Source of the DNA: Frankineae bacterium MT45
GTDB lineage: Bacteria > Actinomycetota > Actinomycetes > Mycobacteriales > Jatrophihabitantaceae
Reading direction: 5' to 3'
Length of the DNA: 64,000 nucleotides
Assembly: GCA_900100325.1 (NCBI GenBank)
Contig: LT629697.1
Coordinates: 3,903,423-3,967,422 of the forward strand
The notes under the pieces were generated by a model. That model searched no databases. It had not been told where the DNA came from and worked only from the letters and a program-made list of their open reading frames with translations. Every line of letters starts with the position of its first letter. Position 1 is the stretch's first letter. This document shows positions 8,633-17,171 of the stretch, piece by piece. A program made the position numbers and the translations under genes.

Positions 8633-9300
8633 TCCGCGTTCTGCTCGTCGACGACCAAGCACTCCTCCGCACCGGCCTGCGGATCGTGATCGACTCCGAG
8701 GCGGACCTTAACGTTGTCGGCGAAGCCGCCGACGGCCAGGAGGCGATCCGCCTGCTCGCCGACCTCGAGGTCGAAGTCATCCTGATGGACATTCGCATGC
8801 CGGGCATAGACGGGATCACCGCGACCGCGCTGATCACTGCCGCTCATCCTCGAGTCAAGATCATCATCCTTACCACCTACGACATCGACCAGTACGTATT
8901 CGACGGGCTCCGCTCCGGTGCGAGCGGATTCCTGCTCAAAGACGCCACCCCAGAATCACTCACCGACGCCATCCGCACCGTCGCCGGCGGCGAATCCGTG
9001 CTCGCCCCGACCGCAACCACACGCCTGGTCAGCCGATTCGCAGCCTCGCCCGACGAGCAACAAGGAGGCCGGCCCGCAAAGACCGAGGTCATCGACAGCC
9101 TCACCGATCGCGAGCGGGAAGTCTTCCAGCTCATGGCTCGCGGGTTGTCGAACCGCGAACTCGCGGCCGAACTGTACGTCTCCGAGCACACCGTCAAGAT
9201 TCACGTCGCCCGGGTGCTAGCCAAACTCGATCTGCGCGATCGGGTGCAGGCTGTCGTTCTCGCCTACGAGTCCGGACTCGTCACTCCGGACAGCCACTAG
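8629..9300 (+). CDS. LuxR/NarL-type response regulator
   Basis: About 223 residues. The receiver domain has acidic residues DD at 8-9, phosphoacceptor Asp54 in VILMDIRMPG, a conserved Thr in ILTTYD, and Lys in FLLKD. The C-terminal LuxR helix-turn-helix is LTDREREVFQLMARGLSNRELAAELYVSEHTVK (split here as a description of residues about 160-195). It partners with the overlapping kinase gene and probably controls the upstream exporter genes. An 18-base region after the stop shows nothing notable. Confidence 0.94.
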   Translation: MIRVLLVDDQALLRTGLRIVIDSEADLNVVGEAADGQEAIRLLADLEVEVILMDIRMPGIDGITATALITAAHPRVKIIILTTYDIDQYVFDGLRSGASGFLLKDATPESLTDAIRTVAGGESVLAPTATTRLVSRFAASPDEQQGGRPAKTEVIDSLTDREREVFQLMARGLSNRELAAELYVSEHTVKIHVARVLAKLDLRDRVQAVVLAYESGLVTPDSH

Positions 9301-9393
9301 CAGCCGCCTCCGGAGTCGGTATCGCACAAGGCTCTAGCCAAAAGGAAGGAGCTTCGGCAAGCTGGACGTCCGACGACTTCGCTTGGGGGAGCA

Positions 9394-9789
9394 ATGAGTC
9401 AACCACCGAAAGAATCCGGGCCGCTGTCAGGATGGACAGGACCCGCCATCATAGCGACCGCCGTGGCCGTCGCGGGCCTGTATTTCGGCTGGCAACACTA
9501 CAACAACGACCACGCGAACGATCACGAGACAATCACCGTGATTCTGACGCCGGATAGAGCACTGTCAGGGTTTACGACGACCGTGGGCATTCTCGCTAGT
9601 GGATTCAGTAGAGATGAGCCGGTACGGGTCGAATTCGACGCACACGATGTCGAGGACACGACGGCCGCGAACGGCATCGCGCAGACCAACTTTCGAGTCT
9701 TGAAGAGCGCGACTCGCGGTGCACACATCGTCAAAGTAACGGGCTTACAGACAGGAAACTATGGGTCGGAGACCCTCACCGTAGACTAG
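9394..9789 (+). CDS. Hypothetical single-pass membrane protein
   Basis: 131 residues. A short polar N-terminus is followed by one membrane segment (IIATAVAVAGLYFGW, residues 17-31), then an exported domain of about 95 residues with beta-strand character (ITVILTPDRALSGFTTTVGILASGFS). No family recognised. The ATG follows AAGGAAGGAG at some distance (about 40 bases), so expression from its own promoter with a leader is likely. Role unknown. Confidence 0.6.
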   Translation: MSQPPKESGPLSGWTGPAIIATAVAVAGLYFGWQHYNNDHANDHETITVILTPDRALSGFTTTVGILASGFSRDEPVRVEFDAHDVEDTTAANGIAQTNFRVLKSATRGAHIVKVTGLQTGNYGSETLTVD

Positions 9790-9846
9790 CGGACGACCGC
9801 GCGGAGGCCGCCTCGTACCGGCAAGCAGGCCAACTTCAGACTTGGA

Positions 9847-10221
9847 TTGGTGAGGCCCGTGCATCAGGATGAGGCGATTTCGTTCGCCCGCCGTTGGGTC
9901 GAGCAATGGAACCGCGGGGACCTATCCGCCGTTCTCAACGACTTCGCCGACGATGTCCAATTCACGTCACCGATGGCCGCACTTCATTCGCCAGATTCTC
10001 GCGGGACGATCGTTGGTAAACAGGCGCTGCGTCGGTACTGGGAGGAGACGTTGGGCCAGGTCGAAGATTTGCTGTTCACCGTCAAGCACGTGTTCGTGAG
10101 CTTCGATACGGTCGTGATCGTGCATTCGAATCAGGCTGGATCGCTCATCTGCGAGACACTCCGTTTCGCCGACGGACTCATCGTCGAAGGCCACGCCGCC
10201 TACGAGGCGGGCAGTACCTGA
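9847..10221 (+). CDS. SnoaL/NTF2-like protein
   Basis: About 124 residues with an NTF2-like fold pattern: helix DEAISFARRWVEQWNRGDLSAVLNDFADDVQFTSP, then the motif GTIVGKQALRRYWEETL and alternating strands to the end. Members bind or isomerise small molecules or act as dimer scaffolds. The ligand cannot be told. The start is unsure: TTG 9847, GTG 9850 or GTG 9859 are all in frame, and GAGG precedes the last. Confidence 0.75.
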   Translation: MVRPVHQDEAISFARRWVEQWNRGDLSAVLNDFADDVQFTSPMAALHSPDSRGTIVGKQALRRYWEETLGQVEDLLFTVKHVFVSFDTVVIVHSNQAGSLICETLRFADGLIVEGHAAYEAGST

Positions 10222-10293
10222 CTGACTTAACGTGGAGCCCTCCCGCACCCGGAACTCCTCCCGTCGTAGCGACGAGTTTCCTACACTGGCAGC

Positions 10294-10842
10294 ATGTCGC
10301 GGCTGATTCTGCTGAACGGACCACCGGCTTGCGGGAAGTCCACCCTCGCGCAGCACTGGGTCAACGAGCACCCAATGACGCTGAACCTCGACATCGACAT
10401 CGTGCGTGCGCTCATCGGCCGCTGGCAGGATGCCCCAACCAGAAGTGGGACGCTGGCCCGTGCAATCGCAATGGCCGCAGCACGCGCACACCTGGAATCC
10501 GGCAACGACGTCATCGCCCCGCAGCATCTGGGGCGGCCGCAGTTCATCGAACAGCTTGAGCGCCTCGCGGCCGACGTCGGAGCCGAGTTCCGCGAGGTCA
10601 TGCTGCTCGACAGCCGGGAGAATACTTTCATCCGGTTCGCTGAACGCACCAGCGCAGCACGCGCGTCCGAGCACACCGATGCCCACCACCTGTTGGAAAG
10701 CATGGGTGGTCAATCAGAGCTCGACGCCATGTACAACCGCTCACTGGCAATCATCGCCAGCCGCCCGCAAACACTCGTTGTCCGCAGCGAGGCCGGGAAA
10801 CTCGACGAGACCTATCAACTGCTCGGACAAGCGCTCAAGTAG
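10294..10842 (+). CDS. P-loop kinase-like ATPase
   Basis: 182 residues. Walker A GPPACGKST at residues 9-17 comes right after strand LILLN. DIDIVRALIGRW provides the acidic residue following the P-loop, as in small-molecule kinases of the zeta-toxin/chloramphenicol phosphotransferase/AAA_33 group. A lid-like Arg-rich helix (RFAERTSAARAS) follows. A soluble enzyme that probably phosphorylates a small substrate, nature unknown. Not obviously linked to its neighbours. Confidence 0.75.
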   Translation: MSRLILLNGPPACGKSTLAQHWVNEHPMTLNLDIDIVRALIGRWQDAPTRSGTLARAIAMAAARAHLESGNDVIAPQHLGRPQFIEQLERLAADVGAEFREVMLLDSRENTFIRFAERTSAARASEHTDAHHLLESMGGQSELDAMYNRSLAIIASRPQTLVVRSEAGKLDETYQLLGQALK

Positions 10843-10888
10843 TAGACGTGAAGGGCGCCGGCGTCATCCAGACGTGGCGGCAGAGCTG

Positions 10889-10918
10889 CGAACCCACGCC
10901 GCCGCCGGCGTGGGTTCG
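10889..10918. terminator. Bidirectional terminator hairpin
   Basis: CGAACCCACGCC and GGCGTGGGTTCG form a perfect 12-bp stem around GCCGCC. It sits between the convergent kinase-like gene (ends 10842) and the TetR gene (ends 10936), the expected place for a shared terminator. Confidence 0.8.
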
Positions 10919-10935
10919 GGCTGAACTAGGACGTC

Positions 10936-11655
10936 TCACCGTTTGGGTTTGGCGACTTTCGGCCCGGGCACCGCTTTCGGGGCACGGGCGATCAGCGCAT
11001 CGATCATCATCTGCAGGGCAAGCTCGAAGTTCGTCTCGTCATCGACCGCCGGGATCATCGGCCCGGCGGCATGGATGTTCGGGTAGCTTTCTTCGGGCAA
11101 GGCGAGGTAGTCATACTTCCAAGCGCGCAGGTCGGCGGCACGCGTCTCCATGTCGAGCGAAGCGAGGGTTGCCTCCTGGGTAGCGAAGCCGAGAATCGCC
11201 TCAGAGAAGGCGCGGTAGTACCGCGCGGCGTCCCGATCGTCGAAACCGGCTCGTCGCATGCAGCTGAGGATTCGTTCGACCGATCGGAACTCGTTCTCCT
11301 GCCTGGTCGTCCTGGCGCCGACTGCTTGTGCCACCTGCGGGTAACGCAGCATCACCGCCCGCCCAATACGCGCGATCGCCTTGAGATCGGCGACCCAGTC
11401 ATCCGTCGGGTCGCCGAGCTCGGCGTTCGTCTCTCGATGCATCGCATCCAGCAGGGCCAGCATCAGCGCGTCGCGGTCGGCGAAGTATCGGTAGATCGCC
11501 GTGGGGTGTGCCCCCAGTTCCTCCCCGATGGCCTGGAACGTCAGGCCGTTCGGGCCCGTCCGGGCACACACCCGGAAGGCCGCCTCGACAATCAGGTCCC
11601 GGTTGAGCCGTGGCCGCGGGCCGGGCTTGGTGGGCCGCGGTGCGCGTGATGTCAT
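10936..11655 (-). CDS. TetR/AcrR-family regulator
   Basis: 239 residues. The N-terminal HTH spans about residues 20-65 (LIVEAAFRVCARTGPNGLTF, then AIGEELGAHPTAIYRYFADRD). The C-terminal ligand domain is long and ends in a basic Pro/Lys tail. It lies 75 bases downstream of the peptide-transporter lipoprotein gene on the same strand, so it may be the last gene of that operon or have its own promoter. Control of the amidohydrolase-transporter operon is a guess from position. Confidence 0.88.
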   Translation of the reverse strand: MTSRAPRPTKPGPRPRLNRDLIVEAAFRVCARTGPNGLTFQAIGEELGAHPTAIYRYFADRDALMLALLDAMHRETNAELGDPTDDWVADLKAIARIGRAVMLRYPQVAQAVGARTTRQENEFRSVERILSCMRRAGFDDRDAARYYRAFSEAILGFATQEATLASLDMETRAADLRAWKYDYLALPEESYPNIHAAGPMIPAVDDETNFELALQMMIDALIARAPKAVPGPKVAKPKR

Positions 11656-11730
11656 GCTGCGACCGTATCCGGCCTCGCTTGGCTTGCCCCACAGGCCCCA
11701 GCCGTGTTGTGACTAAATGCGATGGTCATG

Positions 11731-13395
11731 TCAGCTCGTTCCACCGAGCTTGGCTGCCCACGGGTAGTAGACGAAGGCGAATGACGCGGGGGCGCCGGTG
11801 ATGCGCTTGTTCATCCACAGCGAGTTGTAGACGGTCACGCCGGGAACCATCGGCAGCAGGTCATCACGCAGCTTCTGCTGGATCTGCACCATGATCTGGG
11901 CTCGCGCTGAGGGATCCTGGGTGGCCTGGGCGGAGGCATAGAGGGCGTCGATGCCGGTGTAGTTGTACTGGTTGAAGCTGCCGCCGGTGACTGCCGTGAT
12001 GCCGAACCAGTCCATCGGGTTGGGTATGTTGGGCCAGAAGGTGGTGGCCAGGATGTCGACCCCGGCGCGCGTCTTCGGGTCGTACAGGTAGTTGCCGTAC
12101 TGCGCGGTCGGGACCACCTTGAGCTGGAACTTCAATCCGATCCGCTTGGCCGCGTCCTCGATGGCCAGTCCGAACTGCTGGCCGGTGCCTGCGTCAGGAA
12201 CGACCATCACGACCGGCTTCGACGCGGCCGCACCGGCGGCGGCAACCATCTTCTTCGCTTCGTCGTACTGCGCCGACTGCGGATCCGGCAGCGCGTCATA
12301 CGCCGGCTGCAGCGCATCCTTGGCGAAGCCGAACGCAGTGGGCGGCTGCTGAGCACGCAGCGGGGTGGCTGCTCCCTTGAAGATCGTCTTGGCAATACCG
12401 TTCCAGTCGATGGCCATCTGCAGCGCCTGACGCAGCGAGAGATTGCTCATCGTTCCCGACGGGTTGGAGTAGACGATCGTGGAGTTCAGCTGGGCAGGCC
12501 CGAAGCTGACGGTGCCCTCGCTGCTCTTCTGCAGTTGCGCGACGCTGGACCACGGAACGTCATAGGAGCCGTCGATCTGACCGGTCTGCAGGCCGGCTGT
12601 GATCGCCGATTCGTCGGTGACGAACGTGAAATCCAGTTCCTTCACCTTCGGCTGGAGCGCGGTGTTCCAGTAGTTCGGGTTGCGCTTGAGGACGATCGAC
12701 TGTCCCTGCGTCCATTTGCTGAACTCGAACGGCCCGGTGCACATCAGTCCGACCGACGGGGAGCCGAACTTTGCGCCGTGCTGCTGGAAGAACTTCTTCT
12801 CGACCACGACACCGGCGTAGCTGGAGAGCTCGTCGTTGAAGACATAGTCGGGCTTGTTCAAGGTGACGGTGACTTGGTGCTCACCGGTGACGGCGATCTT
12901 CGCCACCCTGGAGAAGAGGTAGCTGTAGAACGTGGTCTTGTCGGTGAGGTTGTGCTGCAGGCTGAAGGCGACGTCTTCGGCCGTCATCGGCGCGCCGTCC
13001 CAGAACTTCACGTCGCTACGGAGGTTGTAGACCCAGTGCAGCGGGTCCGGGTTCTCGAAGGAGCTGGCCAGGTTCGGGGTGATGCTGAACGTCGGAGTCT
13101 GCAGGAGCAGCGTCTCGCACATGTTCGAGTTGATCATGTTCGGTGTGTAGTCGGCCGACAGGTACGGATCGATCGTCTGCGGTTCACCCTCGAAGTCATT
13201 CCAGGTGACCTTGTCGACCTCCGACTTGGCGGCCGGCGTGTCGGTGATGAGCTGGTACCCCGAGGCGGTCGGATTCGCCCCCGAGATGGTCGAATCGTTC
13301 GAGGTCGGGTGAGCGCCGGCAGTGCATGCTGAGAGCAGGGCGACAGCGGCGACCGACGCGGCGGTCAGTTTGATCCGCGGGTGAAGAGTTTTCAT
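11731..13395 (-). CDS. Peptide-type ABC substrate-binding lipoprotein (SBP family 5)
   Basis: 554 residues. The signal peptide ends in a lipobox LLSAC with Cys24 as the probable lipidated residue. The mature domain is of the OppA/DppA class: it opens with WNDFEGEPQTIDPYLSADYTP and contains the conserved region RSDVKFWDGAPMTAEDVAFSL. It captures the substrate outside the membrane and delivers it to the two permeases encoded upstream. Last structural gene of the six-gene operon. Its GTG/ATG start overlaps the preceding ATPase stop by four bases. The ligand could be peptides, nickel, opines or an amide consistent with the amidohydrolase at the operon head. Confidence 0.93.
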   Translation of the reverse strand: MKTLHPRIKLTAASVAAVALLSACTAGAHPTSNDSTISGANPTASGYQLITDTPAAKSEVDKVTWNDFEGEPQTIDPYLSADYTPNMINSNMCETLLLQTPTFSITPNLASSFENPDPLHWVYNLRSDVKFWDGAPMTAEDVAFSLQHNLTDKTTFYSYLFSRVAKIAVTGEHQVTVTLNKPDYVFNDELSSYAGVVVEKKFFQQHGAKFGSPSVGLMCTGPFEFSKWTQGQSIVLKRNPNYWNTALQPKVKELDFTFVTDESAITAGLQTGQIDGSYDVPWSSVAQLQKSSEGTVSFGPAQLNSTIVYSNPSGTMSNLSLRQALQMAIDWNGIAKTIFKGAATPLRAQQPPTAFGFAKDALQPAYDALPDPQSAQYDEAKKMVAAAGAAASKPVVMVVPDAGTGQQFGLAIEDAAKRIGLKFQLKVVPTAQYGNYLYDPKTRAGVDILATTFWPNIPNPMDWFGITAVTGGSFNQYNYTGIDALYASAQATQDPSARAQIMVQIQQKLRDDLLPMVPGVTVYNSLWMNKRITGAPASFAFVYYPWAAKLGGTS

Positions 13396-14285
13396 CGAGA
13401 GGGCTCCATGTCGGAAGTGGCGGGGGTTGAGATGGACGGGTTGGTTGTGCGCTGCGTGAATCTCCAGCCGGGACGGGGGACGCTGTCACGCAGCAGTCGG
13501 GTGTAGGCCTGCTGTGGGTTGTCAAGAACAGCCGCTGTCGGGCCACGTTCCACGACGACACCGCGATGCATGACGATCGTGTCGTCGGTGATCTGGCGAA
13601 TGACGGCCAGGTCGTGGCTGATCAAGACGTAACTCACCGACGTCTGCTCCCTGATGTCGGCAAGCAGATTCAGGACCTGGGCTTGAATAGACACATCCAG
13701 CGCGGCGACGGACTCGTCCAGCACCAGGATCTTCGGCTCGGCCGCTAGGGCTCGTGCTATCGCGACGCGCTGCCGCTGACCACCGGACAGGGCCCGAGGC
13801 CGAGCCCGGACCTGCCGTGGGTCGAGCCCGACCATGACTGCGAGTTCCTCGACGCGCTGAGCGACTTCGGTTCGTGAGCGGCGACCGTGCAGCCGCACAA
13901 CCTCGGTGAGACAGGCATCGACGGTCTGATGGCGATCAAGCGACGTGTAGGGATCCTGGAAGACGATCTGGATCTCGCGGCCCCGCTTACGGCGAGCGGC
14001 AAGTCGGCGCGGGACGGCTGTGCTGTCGACCCCATCGATCACGATGCGCCCAGCCGTCGGCGCCTCCAGCCCGACCAGCATCTTCGCGATCGTGGTCTTA
14101 CCCGACCCGGATTCGCCGACGATGCCGAGCGAGCCACCGGCTGGCAACGAGAAGCTCACACCTTCAACCGCGACGAAGTCGTGACCATGTCCCGCTCCGC
14201 GCACCGGGTAGGTCTTGCGCAGACCGTCGACCGCGAGCACCGCAGGCACCGCAGGCACTGACGTCACTTCCGATGCGGCGCTCAT
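13392..14285 (-). CDS. OppF/DppF-type ABC ATPase
   Basis: 297 residues. Walker A GESGSGKTT near residues 57-65, signature LSGGQRQRVAIARALA, Walker B ILVLDESVAALDVSIQ, switch region LISHDLAVI. One of two energising subunits of the peptide-type importer. It overlaps both neighbours by four bases. The usual C-terminal oligopeptide/dipeptide extension is short here. Confidence 0.92.
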   Translation of the reverse strand: MSAASEVTSVPAVPAVLAVDGLRKTYPVRGAGHGHDFVAVEGVSFSLPAGGSLGIVGESGSGKTTIAKMLVGLEAPTAGRIVIDGVDSTAVPRRLAARRKRGREIQIVFQDPYTSLDRHQTVDACLTEVVRLHGRRSRTEVAQRVEELAVMVGLDPRQVRARPRALSGGQRQRVAIARALAAEPKILVLDESVAALDVSIQAQVLNLLADIREQTSVSYVLISHDLAVIRQITDDTIVMHRGVVVERGPTAAVLDNPQQAYTRLLRDSVPRPGWRFTQRTTNPSISTPATSDMEPSR

Positions 14286-15283
14286 CCAGCGATCCGTTCA
14301 TGGGTGGGGGTCAGTTTTCCTCGCAGCTCGCCGATTCTCCGGCAACTCGTCCGACCCGTTCCGATGCTCACCGGCACGACTTCACCGCTAGTGCATGCTG
14401 CTTCGGCGAACCCGCAGCGCGGCGCGAACGCGCAGCCTGTCGGCGCCTCGAAGGCCGAGGTCGGCGATCCCGGGATCGCGGGGAGTCTGCGTAGGCCGCC
14501 GGCGATGTCGGGTCGTGCCGCCATCAGCCCGGCTGTGTAGGGGTGCAGCGGATCGGTGTAAAGACGTTCGGAGTGCTGTTGTTCCACGATCGACCCGGCG
14601 TACATGACGATCGTCTCGTCACATACCGCACGCGCCAATTCCAGATCGTGGGTAATGAAGAGCATCGCCAGTCCGTATTCGCGGCGCATTCGGTCGAGAA
14701 TGGCTACCACTTCGGCCTGCGTGGTCACGTCCAGCGCCGTGGTCGGCTCGTCGGCCAGAATGAGGCGCGGGCGAACCGCTATCGCCGCCGCGATCATGAC
14801 GCGTTGCAGCAGTCCACCGGATAGCTCGTGCGGGTACTGACGCAGGCGTCGCTCACCGTCGTCGATGCCTACCTCGGCGAGCAGGTCGATAACCTGTCGC
14901 GTCGCCGCGGCCCGCTTCACACCAAAATTCGTGACAAGTCCTTCGGTAAGGAAATCACCGATTCGCCGCACCGGATTGGTGTGAGCTCGCGGGTCTTGGA
15001 AGATCGTCGCCACGCTCGAGGCGCGATACGTCGACAGGGCAGACCCGCGCAGATCGAAGACCGACGCACCGTCGAAGCGGACTGTGCCGGTCACCTCCGC
15101 CGTGGGTGGCAGCAAGCGGGCAATCGTGCGTGCGGTCATCGACTTGCCGGAGCCGGATTCACCCACCAATCCAAGGGTCTTCCCCGCGGCCAGATCGAAA
15201 CTCACGTCGCGCAGTACCGGCCGCATCGTGCCCTCGACCGGCAGCCGTACGGTAAGTCCATTCACCTCCAACAATGGACTCAT
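14282..15283 (-). CDS. OppD/DppD-type ABC ATPase
   Basis: 333 residues. Walker A GESGSGKSMT near residues 39-47, signature LSGGLLQRVMIAAAIA (Leu in place of the usual Gln, a variant common in DppD), Walker B LILADEPTTALDVTTQ. The C-terminal oligo_HPY-type extension has Cys-containing segments CAFAPRCGFAEAAC and TSCRR that may bind a metal cluster, as in other DppD proteins. Overlaps its neighbours by four bases. Confidence 0.92.
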   Translation of the reverse strand: MSPLLEVNGLTVRLPVEGTMRPVLRDVSFDLAAGKTLGLVGESGSGKSMTARTIARLLPPTAEVTGTVRFDGASVFDLRGSALSTYRASSVATIFQDPRAHTNPVRRIGDFLTEGLVTNFGVKRAAATRQVIDLLAEVGIDDGERRLRQYPHELSGGLLQRVMIAAAIAVRPRLILADEPTTALDVTTQAEVVAILDRMRREYGLAMLFITHDLELARAVCDETIVMYAGSIVEQQHSERLYTDPLHPYTAGLMAARPDIAGGLRRLPAIPGSPTSAFEAPTGCAFAPRCGFAEAACTSGEVVPVSIGTGRTSCRRIGELRGKLTPTHERIAG

Positions 15284-16155
15284 GCCCGTGCCTCCGACCG
15301 TGCGTTGAGTCTGTCGCCGAGGATGTTTGCTGCGGCAACGGTGACCACGATGAGGAGGCTGCTGTAGATCGCCTCACTCGGGTAGTGCTGCATGATTCCG
15401 GCAATGCCCTCGGCGACCATCGCGCCCCAGTCGGCGGTCGGAGCCTGGACGCCGAGACCGATGAAGGAGAGCGCGGCCAGATCGATCAACGCGAATCCGA
15501 ATGAGAGGGTCGCGTTGGCGATCACCAACCCGGCGATGTTGGGAAGGATGTGCCGGGTACAGATCGTGAAACCTCGCACGCCCTGTACCCGAAGAGCCGC
15601 AATGTAGGGCAGTGACCGCTCACGCAACGCGGCCCCACGGATGATGCGGGCCAGGTACGGGGTGTAAGCGATGGCCAGTGCGATCACCGCCGCCTGCAGG
15701 CCGACGCCGAAGAGCGCCGTGGCGAGGATTGCCAGCAACAATCCGGGAAAGGCGAACATCGCGTCGACGAAGCGTGCGACGGCGGCATCGAACCAGCCGC
15801 CGTACCAGACAGCGGCCAGTGCGATGATCGTCCCGACGATCGTGGAGAGAACCACCACGACGAGTGGCCCGACCAGCGCAGTACGTGCCCCGTACAGCAG
15901 TCTCGCCAACAGGTCGCGCCCGCTGCCGTCGAAGCCGAGCGGATGGCCGCTCTCCGGCGCGGCGAAGGCGTAGGAGAGGTTCACCGCGTTCGGATCCTGC
16001 TGGGTCAGCAGCGGGCCGATCGCAGCCACGCCCATCATGATCAGCAACACCGAGGCCGCTGCCCAGCCTCCGAATCCGAAACCTCGCAACCGACGGCGCC
16101 TCGACGTGCCGCTGCTGACCGTGAGGCTCCCGGTTTCGCTGACAAGTGTGCTCAT
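15280..16155 (-). CDS. DppC/OppC-type ABC permease
   Basis: 291 residues with an N-terminal membrane segment (WAAASVLLIMMGVAAIGPLL) and five more. The DppC N-terminal motif DPNAVNLSYAFAAPESGHPLGFDGSGRDLLARLLYGAR is present, and the EAA-like loop lies near RIIRGAALRERSLPYIAALRVQG. Forms the translocation pathway with the DppB-like protein. The ORF on the other frame starting at 16339 is a shadow. Confidence 0.93.
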   Translation of the reverse strand: MSTLVSETGSLTVSSGTSRRRRLRGFGFGGWAAASVLLIMMGVAAIGPLLTQQDPNAVNLSYAFAAPESGHPLGFDGSGRDLLARLLYGARTALVGPLVVVVLSTIVGTIIALAAVWYGGWFDAAVARFVDAMFAFPGLLLAILATALFGVGLQAAVIALAIAYTPYLARIIRGAALRERSLPYIAALRVQGVRGFTICTRHILPNIAGLVIANATLSFGFALIDLAALSFIGLGVQAPTADWGAMVAEGIAGIMQHYPSEAIYSSLLIVVTVAAANILGDRLNARSEARA

Positions 16156-17171
16156 GCCTGGCTCCTGCCGACCGAGATCCGCGGATCGAGAAGCGAGTAG
16201 GTGAGGTCAATGACGGTGTTGAGAACGATGAAGGTGAAGACATAAATGAGGCAGATCGCCTGCACAACTGGGAAGTCCTTCTGCTGCACCGCCGCCACGA
16301 GATAGCTGCCGAGCCCATTGAGCTGGAAGACGCTCTCAACGACGACGCTGCCCGCGATGAGGCCGGCGATCGTCAGACCGGTGACGGTGAGCACCGGCAC
16401 AGCCGCGTTGCGCAGGACGTGACGGCGAACGACAGTGCGGTAAGGCAAGCCTCGGCTCGTCGCCGTCTGCACGTGTTCGGCACCGAGCTCTTGACGCACG
16501 GCGGCGCGGGTGAGGCGGGCGACGAACGCTACCGACGCGAAGGCGAGCGCCGTCGCCGGCAGCACCAGATGCTCGATGCGACCGCTGAACCCTGAGCCCG
16601 GGCCGAAGACCGGGAACCAACCCAGGTTCACCGCGAAGATCAGTGTCAGGACGACGGCGGCGACGAAGGTCGGCACGGCCATCGCCGCAGTCGCCACGAA
16701 CATCAGCGAGTTGTCGAGAAGGCCCGGGCGCAACCCACTCAGGATGCCGACGGTCAACCCCAGCGCGATGATGATCACCGCGGCGAAGAGCACCAAATAG
16801 ACAGAGTTCATCAGGCGTGTGCTGATCAGTGAAGAGACGCTGACGTGGGTGATGATCGATGAACCGAAATCACCGTGGAGTACTGCCGTCAACCACCGCC
16901 AGTACTGAGTCAGGAACGGCTCGTCCAGGTGATACTGCGCTTTCAGGCTGGCGACCGCCTCCGGTGTCATGGAGCGCCCGTGAGTCAGGAAGGTGAGCGG
17001 CGACCCTGGTGCCAGGAACAGAGCTCCGAAGATCACGAAGCTGGCAAGAAACAACGTCAGCAACAGGCCGAAAATACGGCGACCCACCACCTTCGCGACG
17101 GCGCCTGTCCTGGAATGGCGTCGAGTCCGAGCGCGCTCGGCGACCGGTGCGACGCCGACATCGACGCTCAT
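16152..17171 (-). CDS. DppB/OppB-type ABC permease
   Basis: About 339 residues. First membrane segment IFGLLLTLFLASFVIFGALFL, the periplasmic domain typical of DppB, then five segments. The coupling helix is near TRAAVRQELGAEHVQTATSRGLPYRTVVRRHVLRNA. I placed the start at the ATG 17171, where it overlaps the amidohydrolase stop as ATGA. The upstream continuation to 17330 is an open frame inside the amidohydrolase gene. The N-terminal 30 residues are Arg-rich and unusual in length. Confidence 0.92.
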   Translation of the reverse strand: MSVDVGVAPVAERARTRRHSRTGAVAKVVGRRIFGLLLTLFLASFVIFGALFLAPGSPLTFLTHGRSMTPEAVASLKAQYHLDEPFLTQYWRWLTAVLHGDFGSSIITHVSVSSLISTRLMNSVYLVLFAAVIIIALGLTVGILSGLRPGLLDNSLMFVATAAMAVPTFVAAVVLTLIFAVNLGWFPVFGPGSGFSGRIEHLVLPATALAFASVAFVARLTRAAVRQELGAEHVQTATSRGLPYRTVVRRHVLRNAAVPVLTVTGLTIAGLIAGSVVVESVFQLNGLGSYLVAAVQQKDFPVVQAICLIYVFTFIVLNTVIDLTYSLLDPRISVGRSQA